A stretch of 42,541 nt of DNA. Origin: Vreelandella stevensii S18214 (lineage in GTDB: Bacteria > Pseudomonadota > Gammaproteobacteria > Pseudomonadales > Halomonadaceae). The first letter of the stretch is position 1; each line of letters begins with the position of its first letter. Of the stretch, positions 16,645 to 23,734 are shown in pieces. Made by a program: the position numbers and the translations under genes. The notes beneath the pieces are model-generated. The model was not told the origin of the DNA. It was given only the letters and a program-made list of their open reading frames with translations, and ran no database searches. The DNA is taken from positions 1 through 42,541 of the forward strand of contig NZ_AJTS01000031.1 in NCBI RefSeq assembly GCF_000275725.1. The letters run 5' to 3'.

Positions 16645-18104
16645 GCAGCTTTCAGGGCCTTGCGCAAGCGTGGGCTCAAGGTTTCACCCGCTGCCATCAT
16701 GGCCACCAGGATCGCCAGCAGCCACGGCCAGTGCTGGGCAAACGAGACCTGATAGAGGCCCAGGGCATCGACGAAGATGACCAGGATGCCCAGCGGGCTG
16801 ACGTAGCGCACCATGGTCAGCCACAGCGTATAGGGCAGCGGAGCCAGCCCCAGCTCGTCGCGGAACGTCTCGTTCTTGAGCACGAACCCGGCCAGCAGCA
16901 CCATGCCCAACCCGCCCAGCGGCATCATCCAACGGGACGTCAGGTAGTCCAACCAGTCAAAGAAGTGCCTGCCCGCCAGCGTCCAGTCAGCGCCCAGATT
17001 GAACGACAGCATCGCCAGCGTGCTGACCAGCCACAGCACGATCCCGGTGGACCAGGCGGCCACCGGGCGCGTGATGCCCTTGTTGTCGCACAGCCAGGAG
17101 ACGGTGGCTTCGACCATCGAGATGGATGAGGTTAGTGCCGCCATGGAGAGCATCAAAAAGAACAGAATACCGAACAGGGTGCCCAAGGGCATAGCCTGGA
17201 AAGCCAGCGGCAGGCTCATGAAAATCAGCCCTGGCCCTTCGCCAGGATTCATGCCGTTGGCAAAGATCACCGGGAAGATTGCCAGCCCGGCCATCAGCGC
17301 CACCACGGTATCGGCCAGCGCCACGCTGACCGTGGTACGCCCGATGGAGGCCCCTTTGGGGAGATAGCTGCCGTAGGTGAGAATGGCCCCCGAGGCCAGC
17401 GACAGCGTAAAGAAGGCGTGCCCCAGCGCCGCCAGCATACCGGCACTGGACAGGCTGCCCGCATTGAACGAGAACAGGAAGCGGACGGCGTCACCAAAGC
17501 CACCGGAAAACACGCCAAACACGATCAGCAGCACCAGCATCAGCACCAGGCCCGGCATCATCCAGCTGACGCTCTTCTCGATCCCCTCCTGTACGCCCTT
17601 GCCCACGATCAGCATGGTCAACAGCGTCACCAGCGTGCTCCAGCCGCCCAGCACCCACGGGTTGGCGTTGTTGGCCGCAAAGATCGCCGCCATGTCATCG
17701 ACGCTGCTGCCCGCCAGACCACCGGAGAGCATCTTCCACAAGTAGGAGAAGGACCACCCGGCCACCACCACATAGAACGACAGAACCATGAACCCGCAAA
17801 GCATGGCCATCCAGCCGATCAACGACCAGCCGGAGGAGCGCCCCGATTCGCTGACCACCCGGCGGATGGCATCGATGGGGCTACCGCGACCACGACGACC
17901 AAAAGCGATCTCGGTCATCATCACGGGCACCCCGACGGCCAGGATGCAGGCCAGATAGACCAGCACGAAAGCGCCGCCACCGTACTCCCCGGTGATATAG
18001 GGGAATTTCCAGATATTGCCCAAGCCTACCGCCGAGCCGGTAGCTGCCAACACAAAGCCCCAGCGGCCCAGCCACTGAATACGCGGTTGTCCAGAAGACG
18101 CCAT
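16641..18104 (-). CDS. sodium-dependent transporter, NSS (SNF) family
   Basis: This 487-residue protein is a bacterial neurotransmitter:sodium symporter, the LeuT-fold family that takes up amino acids or related amines with sodium. The first membrane helix has the signature GSAVGLGNIWKFPY, whose unwound centre carries the sodium and substrate sites. GGGAF follows, and the protein has about 11-12 hydrophobic helices. MASSGQPRIQWLGRWG is a short cytoplasmic head. It starts at an ATG preceded by AGAAGGG. The substrate cannot be fixed from sequence. The neighbours (SOS genes, MFS transporter) give no metabolic hint. Confidence 0.93.
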   Translation of the reverse strand: MASSGQPRIQWLGRWGFVLAATGSAVGLGNIWKFPYITGEYGGGAFVLVYLACILAVGVPVMMTEIAFGRRGRGSPIDAIRRVVSESGRSSGWSLIGWMAMLCGFMVLSFYVVVAGWSFSYLWKMLSGGLAGSSVDDMAAIFAANNANPWVLGGWSTLVTLLTMLIVGKGVQEGIEKSVSWMMPGLVLMLVLLIVFGVFSGGFGDAVRFLFSFNAGSLSSAGMLAALGHAFFTLSLASGAILTYGSYLPKGASIGRTTVSVALADTVVALMAGLAIFPVIFANGMNPGEGPGLIFMSLPLAFQAMPLGTLFGILFFLMLSMAALTSSISMVEATVSWLCDNKGITRPVAAWSTGIVLWLVSTLAMLSFNLGADWTLAGRHFFDWLDYLTSRWMMPLGGLGMVLLAGFVLKNETFRDELGLAPLPYTLWLTMVRYVSPLGILVIFVDALGLYQVSFAQHWPWLLAILVAMMAAGETLSPRLRKALKAA

Positions 18105-18192
18105 GCCCTTCTACCCTGTCAGAAAAAAGCGCCTATCCTAGAGGATTTTGCCCTCGAAGCCCACGCATCTCTGGGTCGCGCCAGCGCTTTTT

Positions 18193-19410
18193 CTATGCGG
18201 CCAGCGCCTTGGCCTCAGCGTCCAGCCGCTGCGCCGTGTAGTCGATGCGACGTAACCATATCAACAGCAACGCCCCTGTCGTCACGAAGCCACCGGCCAA
18301 CCAAAGCCCCAGGTAGTAGTGCCCAGAGGCTTCCGCCAGCATGCCCGTCAGCGCCGGCGCAACGATTTGTGCAGCCCCATACGCCAGCGTCATTTGGCCC
18401 ATCAAGCGAGCGGGGCTCGCTGGGTAAAGCCGCCCTGCCATGGTCAATACCAGACTCACACAGCCCAGAAAGGTACCGCCATACAGCACGGCGCTTACCA
18501 GCACGCCCGGCAAGGTCGGGCTGACGGCAGGCAGCACAATGCCAACGACCTGAACCAGCATCGCAACGATCAAGGCGCCCAGGTAGCCAATCCGCCTTGC
18601 TATCAGATCCCACAGCATTACAGTGGGAGCCGCTGCCAATCCGACTAGCGCGAACGCCCAGTTACCCGCTCCCGCCAGCAGCGGTTCACGCTCGACGATG
18701 GCGACCAGAAAGGTGGCGCTGATGACGTAACCGTACCCGGCACAAAAATAGGCAGGCAGCATCAAGCGCATGAAGGTACGGCTGGGCGGCCGGACCGGTG
18801 CAGCATGCTCAGACGTGCCTGGAAGCGGCTTTACGGGGCGAGGCAGCCAGCACCATGCGGGCACCAGCAGCACCAGCCCTAGCAGGCTAAAGCCCCACCA
18901 TTGGGCTTGCCAGCCCAGCGCAAGCGCTTGCATGAATTCAACGGCCAGCGCCGCCACCACGATGCCAACCCCCACCCCAGCAAAATGGATCCCAAGCTCG
19001 CCACGCTGATGATGCTGAATCAGCCAATGGAGAATCAGTCCGGACGCCAGCAGCATGGAACCACTGCTGGATAACCCCGCGATAAACCGCAGGCCTGCCC
19101 ATACCCAGAAGTGCTCGGTCAGCGCCATCCCTAGCGTACTCAGCACCGCCAATACGAGCCCAGTCCGGAACAGAGTATCCTTCAGGTGCAAGGTGCGGAT
19201 AGATGCGGCCAGCACAGCGCCCAGCATGTAGCCGGCATAGTTGAGTGCCGCCAGCCAACCACCATCGGCATCATTGAGCCAACTCTGCTGCTGCATTACG
19301 GGCAATAGCGGGGTATAGGCGAATCGCGCAATACCAATGCACAATATCTGGCTAAACACCCCTGCCAACAGAACTTTAAAACGAGGACTGACCAGCGTTT
19401 CTGCCGTCAT
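18193..19410 (-). CDS. YbfB/YjiJ-family MFS transporter
   Basis: This 405-residue membrane protein has about 12 hydrophobic helices and the YbfB/YjiJ (MFS_4) hallmarks GIARFAYTPLLPVM near the N-terminus and AALNYAGYMLGA after helix 2. The family is a major-facilitator branch with largely unknown substrates. The ATG at 19410 is chosen because GGGAG lies 9 nt before it and homologues start near here; the open frame runs 32 codons further upstream. It lies 88 nt beyond the transporter gene on the same strand and diverges from the M42 peptidase. It ends in a charged tail. Confidence 0.88.
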   Translation of the reverse strand: MTAETLVSPRFKVLLAGVFSQILCIGIARFAYTPLLPVMQQQSWLNDADGGWLAALNYAGYMLGAVLAASIRTLHLKDTLFRTGLVLAVLSTLGMALTEHFWVWAGLRFIAGLSSSGSMLLASGLILHWLIQHHQRGELGIHFAGVGVGIVVAALAVEFMQALALGWQAQWWGFSLLGLVLLVPAWCWLPRPVKPLPGTSEHAAPVRPPSRTFMRLMLPAYFCAGYGYVISATFLVAIVEREPLLAGAGNWAFALVGLAAAPTVMLWDLIARRIGYLGALIVAMLVQVVGIVLPAVSPTLPGVLVSAVLYGGTFLGCVSLVLTMAGRLYPASPARLMGQMTLAYGAAQIVAPALTGMLAEASGHYYLGLWLAGGFVTTGALLLIWLRRIDYTAQRLDAEAKALAA

Positions 19411-19633
19411 GGCAACACTCCCAGGACATCGATACCATGGTAGTTTCATCAGCGTGCATACGTTAATGATCATAGTAAGGTGTTTCAGACAGCGCGTCAT
19501 GACCACCTAGGTCGGGGGTGCGCTTATCCCGCGCGCATGCAACCGCCGCCGTTGCCCCACCCACTGGCGACAGAACACGCCACAATCTGTCAGACTAGTC
19601 ATCACTGACCACCGCTGTAAGTGAGGTTTCACC

Positions 19634-20893
19634 ATGACCGATACCGCAACACCCTGGACCCAGCCCATGCCGGACGCACAGTTCACCCTGATGCGTGACA
19701 TTCTGGCGGCGCCCAGCCCCGTAGGCCTGGAGGGCGCCATGACCTATGGCGTTCTCAAACCCTATTTCGAAAGCTTTGCCCCGGCGGGCTGGCACCTGCA
19801 TCAGTTCAAGGGCAACGCCGGTGTGGTACTGGACACGCACCCGGGCCAGGACGACATGTTCAAGTTGATGATCATCGGCCATGCCGACAAGATCCGCATG
19901 CAGGTTCGCTCGATTGGGGAAGACGGCAAGATCTGGATCAATACCGACTCCTTCCTGCCGGGCGTGCTGATCGGCCATGAAGTCACCCTGTTCAGTGAAG
20001 ACCCAGAGGCCCCAGGCAGCTACCGCCGCATCGACGGCGGCACGGTGGAAGCCCTGGGCGCGATTCACTTCTCCGACCCAGCCCAGCGTGATGGCAGCAA
20101 GGGCATCAAGAAAGAGCAGATTTACCTGGACCTGCAAATTCACGGAGAAAACAAGAAGCAGCAGGTTCTCAACCTGGGCGTGCGCCCCGGCGACTCGATC
20201 ATCTTCAATCGTCCCATCCGCCCGGGGTTCAGCCCGAATACCTTCTACGGCGCCTACCTGGATAACGGACTGGGCTGCTTTGTCGCCGCCGAAGCCGCTC
20301 GGCTCGTTGCCGAAGCCGGTGGCACCGACAAGGTTCGCGTCATGTTTGCGATTGCCAGCTACGAAGAGATCGGCCGCTTCGGCAGCCGCGTGATGGCGGG
20401 CGAGCTGAAGCCCGATGCAATCATCGGCGTGGACGTCAACCACGATTACGTGGGCGCGCCCGGCATTGGCGACAAGCGCATGCAGCCGCTGGAAATGGGC
20501 AAGGGGTTCACGCTGTCGGTGGGCTCGATTGCCAGTGAGCAGTTGAATCGCATCATTGCCACCGCCGCCAGGGAGCACGACATTCCCATGCAGCGGGATA
20601 TCGTCGGGGTAGATACCGGCACCGACGGCATGGCAGGCGTACTGGCCTCCATCGACAGCGCGGCCACCTCCATGGGCTTCCCCATCCGCAACATGCACAC
20701 CATTTCGGAAACCGGCAATACCCAGGACGTATTGGCAGCCGTGCATGCCCTGGCACACACCATCCAGGCCATGGATGCCATGCCCGACCTGCATCAGGCT
20801 TTCAAGAACAACCACCCGCGCCTGGACGAAGCCAGCCCACTTGCCCACCAGGGCAGCAGCAAACCGGAAAGCGGTACTGACAGCACCGACTGA
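19634..20893 (+). CDS. M42-family metallopeptidase
   Basis: This 419-residue protein has the co-catalytic metal site of M42 (FrvX/glutamyl aminopeptidase-type) enzymes: H83 and D85 in GHADKIRMQV, D210 in LDN, E244/E245 in SYEEIG, D267 in GVDVNH and H355 in NMHTISE. A beta-barrel insert at about 90-200 is typical of M42. Two motifs differ from the usual text: HADKI replaces HMDEIG and LDN replaces LDDR. These suggest a divergent subfamily with its own substrate range, but every metal-ligand position is filled. The ATG follows GTGAGG. The C-terminus ends in a polar tail (SKPESGTDSTD). It is divergent from the MFS gene. Confidence 0.88.
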   Translation: MTDTATPWTQPMPDAQFTLMRDILAAPSPVGLEGAMTYGVLKPYFESFAPAGWHLHQFKGNAGVVLDTHPGQDDMFKLMIIGHADKIRMQVRSIGEDGKIWINTDSFLPGVLIGHEVTLFSEDPEAPGSYRRIDGGTVEALGAIHFSDPAQRDGSKGIKKEQIYLDLQIHGENKKQQVLNLGVRPGDSIIFNRPIRPGFSPNTFYGAYLDNGLGCFVAAEAARLVAEAGGTDKVRVMFAIASYEEIGRFGSRVMAGELKPDAIIGVDVNHDYVGAPGIGDKRMQPLEMGKGFTLSVGSIASEQLNRIIATAAREHDIPMQRDIVGVDTGTDGMAGVLASIDSAATSMGFPIRNMHTISETGNTQDVLAAVHALAHTIQAMDAMPDLHQAFKNNHPRLDEASPLAHQGSSKPESGTDSTD

Positions 20894-20983
20894 CCCCGGT
20901 ACTTCCCACCATGGTGGCTGAGGAAAACCTTAAATTACTGTCCGGTATTAGTTGACCACTACAGCCACGATGGGCGAATAGGC

Positions 20984-21013
20984 AAAAAAAACCCCGGCCA
21001 TGACTGGCCGGGG
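20984..21013 (-). terminator. intrinsic terminator of small RNA candidate 1
   Basis: CCCCGGCCA/TGGCCGGGG forms a 9-bp perfect stem with a GTCA loop and is followed by eight T's on the minus strand. Confidence 0.92.
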
Positions 21014-21135
21014 CAGTACTGACTCCTCCCTGATCCTTCTTCATGAACGTCCTGTTCATGCATCCCTGGTGCTCAAGCGCTCCTTGCTTGATAGTACTCC
21101 CTGAAGGCACGTTTCCTTATGCCACTGCCTACTCT
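20984..21135 (-). ncRNA. CsrB/RsmZ-like small RNA candidate 1
   Basis: On the minus strand a region of about 150 nt holds eight GGA trinucleotides, most as AGGA or AGGGA and several displayed in hairpin loops. GGCAT/GTGCC encloses AAGGA. TCAAGC/GCTTGA (21073-21091) encloses AAGGAGC. CATGAAC/GTTCATG (21042-21060) encloses AGGAC. The locus ends in a 9-bp intrinsic terminator with eight T's. Loop-displayed GGA motifs are how the Csr/Rsm RNAs sequester CsrA. A TATAGA -10-like hexamer at 21142-21147 sets the 5' end, but no clear -35 is seen, possibly because the IS end lies there. Open frames across it are judged spurious. Confidence 0.7.
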
Positions 21136-21168
21136 GCAGCTTCTATATGACAACTGCATTAACCTGAG

Positions 21169-21345
21169 TTGACATCCTCCCCTCCCTCAGCTTGCGCTGC
21201 CGCCTCGCGGCGGAAAGGAAGGGGATTCCCAGGTTGTTGCCTTCCTGGTTCCTGCTTCGCTGTCCGTTGCCCTCAATGCCCTGGCATTGCCGGTCTTACA
21301 CAAACTCCACAGGCGTTAATTCCCGAGTGCCCCTCGGTAGTTACT
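21169..21345 (-). ncRNA. omegaRNA region at the right end of the tnpB element
   Basis: The stretch after the tnpB stop is non-coding and hairpin-rich: CCGAG/CTCGG, CCGCC/GGCGG with a GCGA loop, CAGC/GCTG with a GCAA loop, and an outer CCCCTTCC/GGGAGGGG stem just before the TCAA end. The segment GGGAATTAACGCCTGTGGAG is familiar from IS1341-type elements. By analogy with characterised TnpB systems the guide would be the flanking DNA, which reads CTCAGGTTAATGCAGTTGTC. The 5' limit, probably inside tnpB, is not defined. Confidence 0.6.
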
Positions 21346-22458
21346 TCAACGCTCGGCACCCGCTAATAGCGCGGTGCCAGCTTGTAGGATGTTGCGGGCG
21401 GCATTGAGGTCACGGTCAATGCCTTCGGTGCCACAGCCTGGGCAATCCCAGGTGCGAACAGTGAGCGGTAGCGATTCCATGACAAATCCACAGCCATGGC
21501 AGCGTTTTGAGCTTGGGTACCAGCGGTCGATCTGGACGAATTGGCGTCCGGCCCAAGCCGCTTTGTACTCAAGCTGGCGCACCAACTCCCCCCAGCCAAC
21601 ATCACTGATGGCGTTAGAGAGATGGCGATTTTTGACCATATTTTTAACCTGCAAACTCTCCGCCGCGATCACTTGGTTCTCGTTAACGATCTGGCGGGTG
21701 AGTTTATGCAGGTGGTCACGCCGTGTATCGGCAATTTTGGCGTGACAGCGAGCGACCTTTAACCGTGCCTTGGCACGGTTGTTAGAGCCTTTTTGCTTAC
21801 GGCTCAATTGCCGCTGTGCCCGAGCCAGTTTCCTCTCATGGTGTGCCGTATGGCGCGGGTTATTAACCCGTTGACCCTCGCTGGTCACGAACAGGTCTTT
21901 TAGTCCCAGGTCGATACCGATCATGTTAGGCGTGATCGGCAGCGTCTCAGTATCTACCTTGCACAGACAGCTAATGAAGTAGCGGCCTGCTGCGTCCTTT
22001 GACACGGTGACGGTGCTAGGCGCTGACGGTAGCTCGCGGCTCCAGCGAATGCTCAACGGTTCGCGGCACTTGGCGAGCGTGATCTGGCCGTCACGGTACG
22101 AAAATGCCGAACTGGCAAAGGTGGCTGACTGCCGGTGCTTTTTGGATTTAAAGCTGGGATACCGCGCCCGCTTGGCAAAGAAATTCTTGAAAGCGGTTTG
22201 TTGGTGGCGCAGGCATTGTTGCAGTGGCACCGAACTGACCTCGGCCAGAAAGGCGGTGTCAGGCTGCTTTTTTAACTGTGTCAAAAACGCGCTGGCGTCG
22301 ATGTAACCGATTTTTTCCTGACGCTGATAGAACGCATCGGTGCGATAGCGCAGCACCGCGTTCCAGACAAACCGCACGCACCCAAACGTACGCGCCAGCA
22401 GGGTTGCCTGCTCTGGCGTGGGGTAGAAGCGGTATTTATAGGCGCGTTCGGTTATCAT
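21346..22458 (-). CDS. tnpB: TnpB RNA-guided nuclease (IS200/IS605 OrfB)
   Basis: TnpB is the RNA-guided nuclease ancestor of Cas12; it cuts the empty donor site and so favours retention of its element. The 370-residue protein appears intact. The RuvC-like residues are D183 (GIDLGLKD), E267 (IAAESLQVKNM) and D350 (GIDRDLNAARN). A four-cysteine zinc finger is C320, C323, C339 and C342. The N-terminal helix-turn-helix part (MITERAYKYRFYPTPEQ) is present too. The ATG at 22458 lies just inside the left-end hairpin. No frameshift or missing motif is seen, so it may be active. Confidence 0.95.
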   Translation of the reverse strand: MITERAYKYRFYPTPEQATLLARTFGCVRFVWNAVLRYRTDAFYQRQEKIGYIDASAFLTQLKKQPDTAFLAEVSSVPLQQCLRHQQTAFKNFFAKRARYPSFKSKKHRQSATFASSAFSYRDGQITLAKCREPLSIRWSRELPSAPSTVTVSKDAAGRYFISCLCKVDTETLPITPNMIGIDLGLKDLFVTSEGQRVNNPRHTAHHERKLARAQRQLSRKQKGSNNRAKARLKVARCHAKIADTRRDHLHKLTRQIVNENQVIAAESLQVKNMVKNRHLSNAISDVGWGELVRQLEYKAAWAGRQFVQIDRWYPSSKRCHGCGFVMESLPLTVRTWDCPGCGTEGIDRDLNAARNILQAGTALLAGAER

Positions 22459-22583
22459 ATCTTACAAATTATCGTGCTTTATGTAAGATTACAAGGCACA
22501 AGGCACAAGGCACAAGGCGTCCTGCCGGACGCCGCGCTATCCATCCTCGCACTCAAAGTACGAGGTTTTACGCGCTGACTGAT

Positions 22584-22612
22584 AAAAAAACCCCGACCAT
22601 CGCTGGCCGAGG
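22584..22612 (-). terminator. intrinsic terminator of small RNA candidate 2
   Basis: CCTCGGCCA pairs with TGGTCGGGG across a GCGA loop, with two G-U pairs, and seven T's follow on the minus strand. Confidence 0.9.
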
Positions 22613-22730
22613 CTTTATCAGGTCCTCCCTGATCCCACTTCACGAACGTCCTGTCCATGCATCCTTGTGCGCCGCAAGCACTCCCTGCTTGCACTTCCTT
22701 GTAACGCTGTCCCTGCGTCATGGGCACACA
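22584..22730 (-). ncRNA. CsrB/RsmZ-like small RNA candidate 2
   Basis: This is related in sequence to candidate 1, mainly over its last 80 nt, where both carry GCATGRACAGGACGTTC. It holds nine GGA trinucleotides. ACGC/GCGT (22704-22718) encloses AGGGACA. GCAAGC/GCTTGC (22674-22692) encloses AGGGAGT. CATGGAC/GTTCGTG (22641-22659) encloses AGGAC, with G-U pairs where candidate 1 has Watson-Crick pairs. TCAGG/CCTGA (22618-22632) encloses GAGGA. A 9-bp terminator with seven T's follows. Stem bases vary while pairing and loop GGA stay, as expected of a selected RNA. A TATAAG -10-like hexamer is at 22737-22742. Confidence 0.75.
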
Positions 22731-22821
22731 GTGCGCCTTATAGACGTCGAGTTATCTAACCTGGGATATGAAAAGTTAAAAAGTTTTTATGGGCGGGCCG
22801 TGATAAATATCAAGCGCTGGC

Positions 22822-22851
22822 TTGCGATTGGTTTTAAACCAAACATACAAT
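22822..22851 (+). promoter_or_regulatory. candidate promoter and operator of the MipA/OmpV gene
   Basis: TTGCGA (22822-22827) and TACAAT (22846-22851) are 18 nt apart. The spacer holds a 15-bp palindrome, TTGGTTTTAAACCAA (22828-22842), well placed for a repressor. Confidence 0.5.
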
Positions 22852-22884
22852 CATGCACGTTTCTCTCACATTCTGGATGCTTCC

Positions 22885-23682
22885 ATGCCGACTCGCTCCC
22901 TGATTTCAAGCCGTTACTCTCGCTCCCACTTACGCCCCCTAGGCTGCCTGGTAACGCTCGCCTGCATGGCCCTGGCCCCCATGGCGCTGGCCGACCAGTG
23001 GCGGGGCAGCGTGGGCGCGGGGATTGCTTACGCCCCTGATTATGCCGGTAGCGACGACTACGAAGCCCGCGCACTGCCCGTACTGAACCTGGCCTATGGC
23101 GACCAGCTGTCCATCAATCTGCGCGATGGCATCGAGTGGCACGCCTTGCGCCAGGGCAACTGGAGCGCCTCGCCCTTTATCGGCTACACCTTCGGCCGCG
23201 ATAACAAGGGTGACCTTGGCGCCTTCGAAAAAATCGATGGTGGCGCCACGCTGGGCTTGCGAGTCGGTTACCAGGATGGGCCCTGGCGCTACAGCGTGGC
23301 TGGCAGCCGCGCAGTGACCGGCGACATGGAAGGCGCCACGTTCTCGGCGAGCGCCACCCTGCGCACCCCGCTCAGCGAGCGTTTGCTGCTGGTGCTATCC
23401 CCCAGCGTCAACTACTCCAACGAGCGCTGGACTCAATCTCTGTATGGAGTTTCCGACCAGGATAGCGCCCGCAGCGGAGTGGCCACCTACGCACCGGATG
23501 GCGGCTATTGGCGGCTGGGCGCAAACGCCAGCCTGAGTTACGCCTTGACCCCTGAGTGGACAGCCACCGGCTTCGTCGGCGCTACCCGACTGACCGGCAA
23601 CGCCGCCGACAGCCCGATCGTCGATGCGCTGGGAAGCCCCTGGCAGGCGCTGAGTGGGGTATCACTGACCTACCGTTTCTAA
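22885..23682 (+). CDS. MipA/OmpV-family outer membrane protein
   Basis: This 265-residue precursor has a signal peptide (basic head, hydrophobic CLVTLACMALAPM, cleavage after ALA near residue 36). The mature part resembles MipA/OmpV, an outer-membrane beta-barrel family some members of which scaffold murein synthesis. The first strand region reads WRGSVGAGIAYAPDYAGSDDY and the chain ends in a strand closing with YRF, the C-terminal aromatic needed for barrel assembly. The ATG at 22885 is chosen as it gives a proper signal peptide; the upstream ribosome site is weak. It lies downstream of and divergent to small RNA candidate 2. The role in this organism is unknown. Confidence 0.9.
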   Translation: MPTRSLISSRYSRSHLRPLGCLVTLACMALAPMALADQWRGSVGAGIAYAPDYAGSDDYEARALPVLNLAYGDQLSINLRDGIEWHALRQGNWSASPFIGYTFGRDNKGDLGAFEKIDGGATLGLRVGYQDGPWRYSVAGSRAVTGDMEGATFSASATLRTPLSERLLLVLSPSVNYSNERWTQSLYGVSDQDSARSGVATYAPDGGYWRLGANASLSYALTPEWTATGFVGATRLTGNAADSPIVDALGSPWQALSGVSLTYRF

Positions 23683-23734
23683 TACACTAGCGTCTGGGAC
23701 CCACACGCCAAATGGATTGCCCTCGAACCAGGCC

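Larger units (their letters stand above)
21169..22482 (-). mobile_element. IS200/IS605-family (tnpB-only, IS1341-like) element
   Basis: The element carries only tnpB. On the minus strand its right end reads GGGAGGATGTCAA, ending in the TCAA typical of IS608-like right cleavage sites. The left end begins after TTAC (complement of 22483-22486), the matching left target tetranucleotide. These elements make no target duplication, and none is seen. No tnpA is present, so movement would need a transposase supplied elsewhere. The ends are my reading of the conserved motifs and may be off by a few bases. Confidence 0.7.

Noticed and set aside
18121-18195. AGAAAAAAGCGC...GCGCTTTTTCT inverted repeat between the two transporter genes
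   Set aside because: The arms are about 50 nt apart and the pairing is short and low in information. It was not confident enough to call a terminator.
19595-20848. A 417-codon open frame antisense to the M42 peptidase
   Set aside because: It lies opposite a gene with full metal-site motifs and shows only shadow-type composition.
20802-21110. A 102-codon minus-strand frame across small RNA candidate 1
   Set aside because: It resembles a frame over candidate 2 only because the RNA loci are related. It runs through an intrinsic terminator and into the M42 gene antisense, so coding is unlikely.
22459-22489. CTTACA...TGTAAG inverted repeat as a GacA site
   Set aside because: The half-sites are in the opposite order to TGTAAG-N6-CTTACA and the spacing is wrong. 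It lies at the left end of the tnpB element, where a subterminal hairpin is expected.
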